Under the pieces are notes generated by a model that did no database searches, was not told the origin of the DNA, and worked only from the letters and a program-made list of their open reading frames with translations. Shown one piece after another: positions 8,412-16,378 of a stretch of DNA of 20,713 bases (positions within the stretch are counted from its first letter, which is position 1; each line of letters starts with the position of its first letter). The position numbers and the translations under genes are program-made. The DNA is from Dehalococcoidia bacterium (lineage in GTDB: Bacteria > Chloroflexota > Dehalococcoidia > UBA2979): contig SCTU01000184.1 of NCBI GenBank assembly GCA_004297315.1, positions 1 to 20,713 on the forward strand. The letters are read 5' to 3'.

Positions 8412-9874
8412 TGACGCGGGCGGGGACGCGCGTGCTGCAACGTCCCGTGGCCGCCGGTGCCCTGACCCTCTTCGCGCTGCTCCTCGTGCTGTACTCCTTC
8501 TCGATCGGCCTGCGCGCCACGCGAGGGGCGTCGATCACGGGCGACGAACCGTTCTACCTGCTAACAACACAGAGCATCCTCCAGGACGGTGATCTCGATC
8601 TGCGTCAGCAGTACGAGCGGCAGTCGTACCGTTCCTTCTTCGACCACCCGGACGGCCTCTGGAAACAGTCCGTCCCGCGGGCGGACGGACGTCTCGTCAG
8701 CCCCCACGAGCCGCTGCTCTCCGTGTTCCTTGTGCCGGGGTTCGGCCTCGGTGGCCTGCTGGGCGCGCAGGTGCAACTGACGGTGGTCGCCGCGGCGACG
8801 TTCGCCCTCACCTTCGTCCTCGTGGCTGGCGAAACGCGGGCGCTGCCGGCGTCGTGGCTCGCAACGGCGGCCGTGGCCGTCTCCGCGACGGCGTTTGTGT
8901 ATGCGACGGAGGTCTACCCGGAGATGCCGGCGGCGCTGTGTGTCGTCGCGGTGCTCCTCGTGCTACGGCGGCGCGAGTTACGCCAGCGCGACGCCCTCTT
9001 CGTGGCCGGGTTGCTCACGCTGCTCGCCTGGCTGGGGATGAAATACGTGCCCCTTGGAGCGGTGGCCGGGCTGTGGGCGCTCTGGCGGTGCGGGCGTCAG
9101 GCCCGCCTCACGTTCCTCGCCGCCTGCGCTCTGTCGGCAGCGGTCTACGTCTATCTCCACCTCGTGATCTTCGGGTCGCTCACGGCGTACAGCGCCAACA
9201 CCGTCTATGAGGGTGCGCCCGCGTTCGACGTGCTGAGGTCACACATCGAGTTCCCGCGCCGCTCCTACCGCTTGTGGGGGCTCTTCATCGACGAGCGCTT
9301 CGGGATCGGGCGGTGGGCGCCGGTATTCCTGCTTGTGCCGCCGGCGCTCCCCCTCCTACTGAGGTCGGGCCGGTTGGGGGCGCTCGCCGGCGTGTTGATC
9401 GGTGTGCAGTTGCTTGTCGCCACGTTCGTCGCCGTGACGATGATGGGGTATTGGTTCCCCGGCCGGATGCTGGTCGTCGTGATGCCGCTGTTCGCGCTGG
9501 TGCTAGCGCAGGCGCTGACGCGGCTGCCTCGGTTGGTGCATGTGTTGGCCGTCGTGCTGGGGGTGTATTCCGCCACTGTCACGGCGGCACTGGTGCGTGC
9601 CGCTCGGGATGGTGAGGTCACGATCGCGGTCGACCCCTTTGATATGCACGCGCGACTCTTCACTGCAATGGCCTCGCTTTTCCCGAACTACGTGCAGTGG
9701 ACTGTCGAGACAAACCTGCTGACTGCTGGCTGGCTGCTGGCCGGGGCCGTGCTGTTGGCCATGACGCTCCGCCTCGTCTGGCGGGAAGGCCGGCACGTCT
9801 CGTCCGCGCGTGGTCCCGTAGCCCCGGGAGGCTTCGCGCCGAGGCGTCCGACGGTGGACGCGGATGTCCGCTAG
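8408..9874 (+). CDS. GT-C type integral membrane glycosyltransferase (family 39-like)
   Basis: A 488-residue protein with about ten hydrophobic segments. After the first membrane helix comes SITGDEPFYLLTTQSIL: an acidic D-E pair (Asp46, Glu47) in the first outer loop with a following Tyr, as in GT-C enzymes of the ArnT/PMT/GT39 group that transfer sugars from polyprenyl-phosphate donors. It continues DGDLDL, frequent in these bacterial proteins. It is coupled to the iron ATPase gene by an ATGA overlap (8408-8411), although no link to iron is evident. With the fusion glycosyltransferase at the left edge and the nucleotide-sugar dehydrogenase just downstream, it points to envelope glycan assembly. 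Acceptor and donor are unknown. Confidence 0.75.
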   Translation: MMTRAGTRVLQRPVAAGALTLFALLLVLYSFSIGLRATRGASITGDEPFYLLTTQSILQDGDLDLRQQYERQSYRSFFDHPDGLWKQSVPRADGRLVSPHEPLLSVFLVPGFGLGGLLGAQVQLTVVAAATFALTFVLVAGETRALPASWLATAAVAVSATAFVYATEVYPEMPAALCVVAVLLVLRRRELRQRDALFVAGLLTLLAWLGMKYVPLGAVAGLWALWRCGRQARLTFLAACALSAAVYVYLHLVIFGSLTAYSANTVYEGAPAFDVLRSHIEFPRRSYRLWGLFIDERFGIGRWAPVFLLVPPALPLLLRSGRLGALAGVLIGVQLLVATFVAVTMMGYWFPGRMLVVVMPLFALVLAQALTRLPRLVHVLAVVLGVYSATVTAALVRAARDGEVTIAVDPFDMHARLFTAMASLFPNYVQWTVETNLLTAGWLLAGAVLLAMTLRLVWREGRHVSSARGPVAPGGFAPRRPTVDADVR

Positions 9875-9905
9875 CCACCCAGAGCCGAAATCGAGGAGGT
9901 TACCG

Positions 9906-10724
9906 ATGCAGACTCAACCATCCGTCGCGATCGTCGGCGTAGGCGCCGTGGGCAGGGCCATGCGCGGGCTGTTCCCCGAGGCCGTGCTGTACGACGAGCC
10001 GCTTGGGCTGGGTGCGCGCGAGCAGGTGAACCGCTGCCGCTTCGCGTTCGTCTGCGTGCCGACGCCAGCGGACGCGTCCGGCGCCTGCGACACATCGATC
10101 GTGGAGGGGGTCGTGCGCTGGATCGAGAGCGAGTTCATCGTGATCCGCTCGACGGTCAGTCCCGGCACGACAGAACGTCTCGCCCGGACATACGGAAAGC
10201 GAGTCGTGTTCCAGCCGGAATACGGGCCGGGCGAAACACCTGACCACCCGTACGCGGACGTCCGTGACATCCCGTGGATGATCCTCGGCGGGCCGCGGCC
10301 CTGGACGGTCCCGGTGTGCGACCTCTACAAGCGCGTGGTGAACTCCAACGTCGTGATCCAGCAGACCGACGCGACTACGGCGGAACTCGCGAAGTACATG
10401 GAGAACGCGTTCCTCGCGATGAAGGTCGCCTTCTGCAACGAGTTCTACGACCTCGCGGGCGCAGCTGGCGTCGACTACAACGAGTTGCGTGAGCTGTGGT
10501 TGCTCGACCCGCGGATCGGCCGGAGCCACACCTGGGTGCATCCGGACGACCGTGGGTTCGGCGGCAAGTGCCTGCCCAAGGACCTCTCCGCCGTATTGTC
10601 GACAGCCGACGACCTCGAGGTGCCGGCGGTGCTGCTGCGGGCGGTCGCGGAGTCGAACGCACGCCTGCGGCCGGACGGTCTGAGCACGGTCATGCCGGTC
10701 AGAGTGGGTTCGCAGCGGGACTGA
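9906..10724 (+). CDS. Short UDP-glucose/GDP-mannose dehydrogenase-family protein lacking the C-terminal domain
   Basis: I place the start at ATG 9906, 6 bases after GAGGAGG (9893-9899), giving 272 residues; an open frame upstream from 9864 has no such site. The N-terminal Rossmann motif is VGVGAVGRA (GxGxxG at 11-16), followed by CVPTP (50-54), STVSPGTT and FQPEY. The middle domain has ELAKYMENAFLAMKVAFCNE and the catalytic-cysteine motif GFGGKCLPKD (217-226, Cys222). Classical members are about 430-450 residues, with a C-terminal nucleotide-sugar-binding domain that is absent here; the protein ends about 46 residues after the motif. It may oxidise a sugar nucleotide or another substrate. Short versions exist, so this is not clearly a broken gene. 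Confidence 0.85.
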   Translation: MQTQPSVAIVGVGAVGRAMRGLFPEAVLYDEPLGLGAREQVNRCRFAFVCVPTPADASGACDTSIVEGVVRWIESEFIVIRSTVSPGTTERLARTYGKRVVFQPEYGPGETPDHPYADVRDIPWMILGGPRPWTVPVCDLYKRVVNSNVVIQQTDATTAELAKYMENAFLAMKVAFCNEFYDLAGAAGVDYNELRELWLLDPRIGRSHTWVHPDDRGFGGKCLPKDLSAVLSTADDLEVPAVLLRAVAESNARLRPDGLSTVMPVRVGSQRD

Positions 10725-10760
10725 GCGCCCGGCCGGACGCGGTCGTGGAAGGCTGCCGTG

Positions 10761-11123
10761 TTACATCGGTGCGGCGAGGCGTCCGACGGTGGCGACGAGG
10801 TGGTCGAGGTCGAATGGCTTGGCGATCCAGCCGGCGGCCTGAATTTCCTTAGCCCGCTTCTGCGCGTCCTGGGCGGCGGTGAGCACCACGACCGGGGCAT
10901 GCGGGCCCGGGCGCGCGTGGTAGGCCTCGGCAAACGCCCAGCCGTCCATCACCGGCATGCGCATGTCCAGCAGGATCAATTGGACCTGCTTCTCACGCAG
11001 GATTTCGAGGGCCTCCGCGCCGTTCGATGCCGTCAGCGGTTCGTAGCCCGCATCGTCGAGCACCGCCTCGGTGAGCGTGCGTAGCGCCGGGTCGTCCTCC
11101 ACGACGAGAATGCGTCTGCTCAT
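10761..11123 (-). CDS. Single-domain (CheY-like) response regulator
   Basis: A 120-residue receiver domain with no output domain. It has the acidic pocket (VEDD, residues 8-11), phosphoacceptor Asp53 in LLDMRMP, Thr82 in VVVLTA and Lys102 in AKPF. The start is ATG at 11123, directly before RRILVVEDD; it overlaps the histidine kinase stop (ATGA, 11120-11123), so the two form a coupled pair. The frame is open upstream, but that extension lies within the kinase gene. With no DNA-binding region it must act by protein contact or phosphotransfer. It converges on the dehydrogenase gene, with 36 bases between stops and no clear terminator hairpin. Confidence 0.92.
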   Translation of the reverse strand: MSRRILVVEDDPALRTLTEAVLDDAGYEPLTASNGAEALEILREKQVQLILLDMRMPVMDGWAFAEAYHARPGPHAPVVVLTAAQDAQKRAKEIQAAGWIAKPFDLDHLVATVGRLAAPM

Positions 11124-12373
11124 CGCAGCGGCAGTTTCACGAGAAAACGCACGCCCGGACCCTCCGAGGGGGTGTGGACACTCAACTCGCCTCCATGAAG
11201 TTCGACAATCGCGCGACTGATCCACAGCCCGATGCCCATGCCGGATGCGTGCTTCTCGGTGTCACCCTGGTAAAACCGGTCGAATATTCGCTCTCGCTGT
11301 TCTTCGGCGATCCCGGGGCCGTAGTCGCGGACCGCGATCACGATGTGGTCACCCTCCTCGGCGACGGCGACGTCTGTCCGTCCGCCCAGGGGGCTGAATT
11401 TCACAGCATTGTCCAGCAGATTGAAGAGCACCTGCTCCATTCGGAGGGCGTCGACGTTTGCGATGACCGGGCGTTCGGCGTCCACCCGGAATTCGTGGGT
11501 GCCCGCGCTTCGTGGCGCGATCGCGGCCACCGCCGCGCCGGTGAGAGCGGAGACATCCGTGGGCTGACGGTCGAGGCTCAGCCGCTGGGACTGGATACGC
11601 GTGGTGTCGAGGAGTTGCTCGATCAGTTGCTCGAGCTTGCCGAGTTGCGTGACGAGCACCCCGAAGGCCTTGCGCGTCTGCTCAATGTCGAGCGGCGTGT
11701 TGGGTTGAAGGCGGCGCTGGAGGAGCTGCGCGTAGCCTTTGATCGCCGCCACCGGCGTCTTCAATTCGTGCGCAGCTACAGACAGGAACTCGTCACGGAG
11801 CCTGACGCCTGCCTCGGCGGCGGCGCGCGCCGCCTCGGCCGCCGCGCGGGCTGCCTCGGCGCGTCGCCGGTCCGTCACGTCGCGGATCGCGCTGATCGCC
11901 ATGACGTGGTCTCCGGTGCGCAGGGGGCTGAGGCTGATCTCGACGGGGAACTCCGTCCCGTCCTTGCGCTGTCCGTGCAACTCCAGGCCGACCCCCATTG
12001 GCCGGGTGGCCGGGTGTGCGAAGAAGCCAGCGCGGTGTCCGACGTGGCCACCGCGGTAGCGTTCCGGCACGAGCATTTCCACGGGGCGCCCCAACAACTC
12101 GTCCCTCGTGTAGGAGAAGACCTTTTCCGCCTGCGAATTTACGAGCGCGATCACACCCGAAGGGTCAACGATGACGATGGCGTCCGGCGCGGACTCGAGC
12201 AGATCCCGAAGCGTGCCCGCTACCGTCTCCTCGACCTGATCGAGGAGGCCGCCGGGGCCAACACGCTGCGGCTCCTCGCCCGTCCGGTCGCCTGGTCGCA
12301 CGGGGACTCCATTCCGGGGCCGACAGTAGCGTGCGCTGCGGTGCCTGGCACCAGGCGATGATTGCAAAAACAT
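11120..12373 (-). CDS. PAS-domain sensor histidine kinase, no membrane segment
   Basis: From ATG 12373 (GGAG 4 bases upstream) the protein has 417 residues. A PAS domain covers about 50-168 (LLESAPDAIVIVDPSG to SAIRDVTDRR). Then comes an Ala/Glu/Arg heptad signalling helix (169-189) and the HisKA domain with phosphorylatable His202 in AHELKTP. The HATPase_c domain shows the N box (NLLDNAVKFSP, 318-328), G1 (DYGPGI, 350-355), F box (FDRFYQG) and G2 (GMGIGL, 378-383). No transmembrane helix is visible, so it should be a cytosolic sensor. The frame is open upstream to 12481, so the start is not certain. The cognate regulator overlaps its stop by 4 bases. Confidence 0.9.
   Translation of the reverse strand: MFLQSSPGARHRSARYCRPRNGVPVRPGDRTGEEPQRVGPGGLLDQVEETVAGTLRDLLESAPDAIVIVDPSGVIALVNSQAEKVFSYTRDELLGRPVEMLVPERYRGGHVGHRAGFFAHPATRPMGVGLELHGQRKDGTEFPVEISLSPLRTGDHVMAISAIRDVTDRRRAEAARAAAEAARAAAEAGVRLRDEFLSVAAHELKTPVAAIKGYAQLLQRRLQPNTPLDIEQTRKAFGVLVTQLGKLEQLIEQLLDTTRIQSQRLSLDRQPTDVSALTGAAVAAIAPRSAGTHEFRVDAERPVIANVDALRMEQVLFNLLDNAVKFSPLGGRTDVAVAEEGDHIVIAVRDYGPGIAEEQRERIFDRFYQGDTEKHASGMGIGLWISRAIVELHGGELSVHTPSEGPGVRFLVKLPLR
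11804..11872 (-). repeat. Heptad repeat coding for the kinase signalling helix
   Basis: The stretch encodes R-R-R-A followed by two nearly identical E-A-A-R-A-A-A units and a third partial one, so a 21-base unit is imperfectly repeated in tandem. It joins the PAS and HisKA domains and should form a parallel coiled coil. Repeats like this can change by whole heptads without breaking the phase of the helix. Confidence 0.55.
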
Positions 12374-12562
12374 CGCACTCCGTACTGGATCGTTGATCTC
12401 GGTACGCCAGACAGATTCATCCGGATGCAAGGCTGAGTGAAGGCATCGCTGCGCGTACCCGGGAAACGCTTGCCGAACCATCGACAGTCAGCGCCGCTGG
12501 GTCACCTCGACTGCGAGGCTAACATGGCGTCCGGCCACGAGCGCCTGCGGGGAGGGTACGCA

Positions 12563-14029
12563 ATGTCGCGCGTCGAGCATGCTCTGGACGAGGTGTTCCA
12601 CCCTAGGTCGATCGCGGTTGTCGGCGCGTCGCCTCGGGGGCCACGGCAGGGCATCGGGGCCTACGTGCCAGCGATGGTGGCGCTCGGGTTCCACGCCGAT
12701 CACGCCCTCTATCCGATCAACCGCGGGGCGGAGGCCGTGGACGGGCTTCCCGCATACACCTCACTCTCGGAGTGCCCGGGGCCTGTCGACCACGTCATTT
12801 CGCAGGTGCCCTCGGTCGCGGTGCCAGCGGTCGTCGAGGAGTGCGTCAGGGCGAAGGTGCGTTCGGTGCAGTTCTTTACTGCCGGGTTCAGCGAGACAGG
12901 TGACGCGAGCCTTGCGGCCGTCGAACGGGAGTTCGTCGGACGCCTGCGCAACGCGGGCATCCGGGTGATCGGCCCGAACTGCCTCGGCATGTACGTGCCG
13001 GCCGAGCGCGTGAGTTTCATGCCTGGGTTCCCCGCGGAACCAGGCAACGTCTTCGTGCTTTCCCAGTCCGGGTCGAATGCAGCGGGGATCATCCGCGGCC
13101 TCGCACCGAGGGGAGTGCGGTTCTCGAAGGTGATTTCCTACGGCAACGGCTCCGACGTCTCCGGGCCAGAACTGCTGGACTACGCCCTAGCGGACCCACA
13201 GACCGAAGTCGTGGCGGCGTACCTGGAAGGGATGATGGAGGGTCGCGCATTCTTCGAGGCGCTTCGTCGCTGCGCCCGGAGCAAGCCGGTCATCCTCTTG
13301 AAGGGCGGCGCATACCCGGACGGGGCGCGGGCCGCCAACTCGCACACCGGGGCACTCGCCGGGTCGATCGAGGTCTTCGACGCGATGTGTCGCCAGACGG
13401 GCGCGCTGCGTGCGCGCTCGATGGACGAACTGCACGACCTGATCGTGGCAGTCGGGACTCGTCTCCCCCGTGTCACCGGGTCGGCGGTGGCGCTCGCCGG
13501 CGGCCCCGGCGGTTTCGCTGTACTCGCGTCAGACGCACTCGGCGACGCGGGGCTGCGCGTGCCGGAACTGCCGGCGGCGACGCAGGACGCGTTGCACGAG
13601 ATCGTCCCGGTCGCCGGGGCGAGCGTGCGGAACCCGATCGACGCGCAGTTGGGCGACGAGGCGTGGCGGCGCGTATACGGCATGCTGGGCGGGGCACCCG
13701 GCATCGACGTCGTCTTCGGCACAAGCCTTGGCATCCCGACGGGCGCATTCGGCGTCCCCGTGCTCGAGGGCAGCGAGCTCGAGGTGCAGGCCGCCGCGGC
13801 CGCGCAGGCCCTCGGCGCGCTCCAGCGCGACACGGGCGTCCCGTTCGTGGGCATCCAGCGGAACGTCTTGAACCTCGGGCAGGGCGATGGTGGCTTCGCT
13901 GAATTCGTGCACGAACAGGGAGTGGCGTTGTTCAACTCGGTCGAGCGGGCTGCCCGCGCGACGTCCGCGATGCTGGAGTGGCGCAAGCAGCGCGCGGGCC
14001 TGCCGGATCTGTTTGACAGCCGCGCCTAG
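12563..14029 (+). CDS. CoA-binding, succinyl-CoA-ligase-like protein (acyl-CoA synthetase family, NDP-forming, alpha-like)
   Basis: Start chosen at ATG 12563, 7 bases after GGGGAGG (12549-12555), giving 488 residues; earlier in-frame starts at 12437 and 12524 lack such a site. The N-terminal CoA-binding Rossmann domain begins FHPRSIAVVGASPRG and includes IGPNCLGMY (136-144). A succinyl-CoA-ligase-like flavodoxin fold follows (VFVLSQSG, then ISYGNGSDVS). His261 in SHTGALAG corresponds to the histidine phosphorylated in ADP-forming acyl-CoA synthetases. The ATP-grasp domain of full-length (~700-residue) acetate-CoA ligases is absent, and no beta subunit gene lies alongside. It may pair with a subunit encoded elsewhere or act in CoA thioester metabolism. 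The 189-base divergent gap to the kinase gene should hold both promoters, but I could not pick them out. Confidence 0.82.
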   Translation: MSRVEHALDEVFHPRSIAVVGASPRGPRQGIGAYVPAMVALGFHADHALYPINRGAEAVDGLPAYTSLSECPGPVDHVISQVPSVAVPAVVEECVRAKVRSVQFFTAGFSETGDASLAAVEREFVGRLRNAGIRVIGPNCLGMYVPAERVSFMPGFPAEPGNVFVLSQSGSNAAGIIRGLAPRGVRFSKVISYGNGSDVSGPELLDYALADPQTEVVAAYLEGMMEGRAFFEALRRCARSKPVILLKGGAYPDGARAANSHTGALAGSIEVFDAMCRQTGALRARSMDELHDLIVAVGTRLPRVTGSAVALAGGPGGFAVLASDALGDAGLRVPELPAATQDALHEIVPVAGASVRNPIDAQLGDEAWRRVYGMLGGAPGIDVVFGTSLGIPTGAFGVPVLEGSELEVQAAAAAQALGALQRDTGVPFVGIQRNVLNLGQGDGGFAEFVHEQGVALFNSVERAARATSAMLEWRKQRAGLPDLFDSRA

Positions 14030-14913
14030 CGCCGCCCTTGAACGCGAGCGGGCCAGACTCGGTTGCCAATCCTGATACGAGGCCGCCAGACGAGGTACAG
14101 GACGGTGACCAGCAGCGGGAAGTACATCGCGATCACCCAAACCCGAGGCTCCATACCGTCCGGGATCGGCAGGTTGACCCAGTCCCAGGGCCTGCGCTCC
14201 AGGAAGTGGAGGAAGTACTCCTCCACCATCTTCGGCATCAAGGCGATCACACCGACGACGATGGTGACGCGGCGGCTGGTCAGCAGAACGTCGTGGCCGG
14301 CGATCAGGCGGAATGCCGCATAGACGAGGATCAGGTTCTCGAACACATTTGGGAACACGATGAGCAGCCACCGCTGCGGCGTCAGCAGGAACAGGGTGAC
14401 CCCGACAACGCGGAGCGCGAACGTGGCGATCAGTAGCCGCTTCATCGTCAGGTCGCGCCAGCGCCATGTCGCGACGAGGGCCATCGTGAGCGGGAAGAGG
14501 TCGAGGAACTTATCCCACTCCTGATAGGCAAGTTGGGCCTTCGTCGGCTCCTGCCCTGCGGCGAGCCAGAACCAGTCCCACTTGTCGACCTCCAACGCGA
14601 CGACGAGGCCCTCGAACGGGAACCGCAAGACGGGAAGCGCGCTGAGGAGGCGCAGGAAGACGACGGCGCCCCGGTCGAGGGTCCACCCCTGATGCCCCAT
14701 CAAGACGGTGATCCGGTCGCCGGCGAGGATCAGCGCGGCCAGCAGGAGGGCCCGACCGATCAGCCCCAGGTCGTTTGCGCCCTCGCGCGGCACCCAGTCC
14801 AGCGGCCCGAAGCGCCGCCGCTGCGGCACGGAGGCCGGGTGGGCGCCTGGATGTGGCGAGGAGATCAGTCCGGGCGTCGTGCCCGCGGGCGCCTCGTCGC
14901 TTGGAGTCGACAT
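14026..14913 (-). CDS. Polytopic membrane protein of unknown function
   Basis: A 295-residue protein from ATG 14913. The first ~45 residues are polar and Pro/Ser-rich (cytoplasmic-looking); then about seven hydrophobic segments are separated by short charged loops with conspicuous Trp residues (DKWDWFWL, QEWDKF, RRPWDWVNL). I do not recognise the family. An in-frame CTG at 14937, preceded 6 bases upstream by AAGGAG, is an alternative start that would add 8 residues. The reading frame is well supported by the spacing of hydrophobic blocks. Its stop shares the CTAG at 14026-14029 with the stop of the convergent acyl-CoA synthetase-like gene. Confidence 0.75.
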   Translation of the reverse strand: MSTPSDEAPAGTTPGLISSPHPGAHPASVPQRRRFGPLDWVPREGANDLGLIGRALLLAALILAGDRITVLMGHQGWTLDRGAVVFLRLLSALPVLRFPFEGLVVALEVDKWDWFWLAAGQEPTKAQLAYQEWDKFLDLFPLTMALVATWRWRDLTMKRLLIATFALRVVGVTLFLLTPQRWLLIVFPNVFENLILVYAAFRLIAGHDVLLTSRRVTIVVGVIALMPKMVEEYFLHFLERRPWDWVNLPIPDGMEPRVWVIAMYFPLLVTVLYLVWRPRIRIGNRVWPARVQGRR

Positions 14914-15076
14914 CCTGCGCCCCGATCCTGCGGACAGCGGTATCTCCTTGATACATCGATCTTGTTCGCATAAGCATCGGTATGTCGAGCGCGAGCGCAG
15001 CCGTTGTGTGACGGTTGACCGGACCAACCACGTGGGTCGAGGCCGGAACACGCGGTAGGGGTCGCGACGTGAGGGC

Positions 15077-16306
15077 TCAGCGCCCCAACTGGACGAATGC
15101 GCCCGGGACGATCCCGCCCTGGGCCCGTCGCTCCGCGGCGTCGTCGGAGGCGGCCAGGCGGCCGCGGACGCGGAACAGGATCTCGCCGAGGACCGTCTCC
15201 GCGTACAACCAGCGTGCCAGTTCCTTGCCGGTGGGCGCGGGGCCCGGCTTCGCGGTTGCCGCTTCGGTGTAGAACGATTTCGCGTCGTCGGTGAGATACC
15301 GGAAGAGACGGGGGAACTCGAAGGTTGTGCCCGGCGGACGGTCCGCCGGGGCGCCCGTCGCGAAGAGTGCGAGGGTCTCGACGATCGAGTCGATCGCCTC
15401 CGGCTTCAGTCCGCTCACGCCGAACGTCGTCCGGCCGCGTCGCCGTCGCGCTTCTTCGTACCAGGGACGGAGCCGTGCGACCTCGTCCAGCGCGCGCCGC
15501 GCCAGCTGTTCGGCCGGGGTGTCCCCGGGCGCCAGCGATGGCAGCGCGACGGGACATGCCCACTCGTCATGGGCATCACCGCCCGCCGGCACGTCTTCGG
15601 GGTAGTCCTCCAGCACCGGCCCCGATGGGCGCTCTGCGAGGGCCAGCGCGGCCTCCAGGACGCGCCGCTGGAACGCCGGGTCGTCCGGGACGCCCAGCGG
15701 GCGCCCGAGTTCGAACGGCACCCAGAGCGCGCGCGGCGGGTGAATGCGGACCGTGTGCGGGCGAATCAGGCTGATGCCGACCGTCGCCACACCCTCGGCC
15801 TCGATGTAGTGCGAGAGCGCGCCCACGGCGCGCGTGCAAAACGGTCAGACTGGGACCAGCAGCGCGAGGTCCACGCCGTCGGCACGCAACAGGCGGCCTA
15901 CCTCATGCCCGCTTTCGACCATCCCCGCCGGGTCCGTCGCCCCCATGAACGAGTAGTGCCAGGCGGCGACCGAAGCGATCTCGCCGCCGGCCGCCAGCGC
16001 TCGGAGGCGGCCGAGCGGGAAGACCAGTTCTGCGTCCTGCTGGAAGCCACCGCGGTCGAAGTTGGCGCTGACGTGACTCATCACGAGTCCGCCGGACTCG
16101 ATGTCCCCTGGGATGATGCGGTAGTCCGTGGCGCCGCCCTGGAACACCGGGTCTTCGGGTCGGTGCAGGCCCGCCGTGGACACGATCGCGACGCGAGCCT
16201 CGCGGACTCTCGGCGCCTGTGCCCACGGCGTCTCGCCGAAGGTTGGCAGAGGCAACCGGTCGAGGGCGGCGATGGCTTCGGGCGGGAGGTCAGAGAGTCG
16301 CGTCAT
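15077..16306 (-). CDS. Selenoprotein of the glycine/sarcosine/betaine/D-proline reductase B family (UGA at 15845-15847 read as selenocysteine)
   Basis: Read through one in-frame TGA, the gene encodes 409 residues with Sec154 in LLVPV-U-P-F-C-TRAVGALSHYIE, a U-x-x-C redox motif. Before the TGA the protein shows the GrdB/PrdB-like core (SHVSANFDRGGFQQDAE, FPLGRLRALAAGGEI, YSFMG); after it the family pattern continues in the same frame (H-Y-I-E-x-E-G-V-A-T-V, FELGRPLGVPDDPAFQ). Relatives have Sec or Cys at this position. A 7-bp hairpin follows the TGA. The last ~180 residues (PWYEEARRRRGRTTFG, FRYLTDDAKSFYTEAA) extend beyond a PrdB-sized protein and are unrecognised. The start ATG 16306 has GAGG 8 bases upstream. 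TGA ends several neighbouring genes, so it is a stop by default here. The substrate is unknown; a reductive redox role is inferred. If Sec machinery is absent from the genome, this would be a nonsense-disrupted gene. Confidence 0.85.
15817..15847 (-). promoter_or_regulatory. Selenocysteine UGA and putative bacterial SECIS hairpin
   Basis: On the minus strand the UGA (15847-15845) is followed by 11 bases, then GCGCGCC-GUG-GGCGCGC: a perfect 7-bp stem with a three-base loop beginning with G. The loop starts 19 bases after the UGA. Both the spacing and the loop G fit the loose rules known for bacterial SECIS elements bound by SelB. In sequence this GC-rich, stems can arise by chance, so the main support is its position immediately after the recoded codon. 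Confidence 0.65.
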
Positions 16307-16378
16307 CGAGACCGCCTCGTAACTTCCTCAGAGGTGCCGCACCCGGAAGCCATCGGCTTGCCGCTCCCCGCCGGCCTG

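Noticed and set aside
10725..10760. Possible terminator between the convergent dehydrogenase and response regulator genes
   Set aside because: The gap is GC-rich but I could not find a clear hairpin followed by a T run on either strand.
11174..12361. A 395-codon plus-strand open frame opposite the histidine kinase
   Set aside because: The minus strand encodes intact PAS, HisKA and HATPase motifs; the plus frame gives featureless sequence.
15000..15030. GGTTG/CAACC inverted repeat upstream of the membrane protein gene at 14913
   Set aside because: Arms of only five bases, no matching regulator pattern, and no promoter found beside it; chance is likely.
15077..15826. A separate gene starting at GTG 15826 just after the UGA
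   Set aside because: The first residues continue a conserved motif begun upstream in the same frame, and the U-P-F-C segment lies between them; I saw no ribosome site before the GTG. A split or nonsense-broken gene remains the fallback if Sec machinery is absent.
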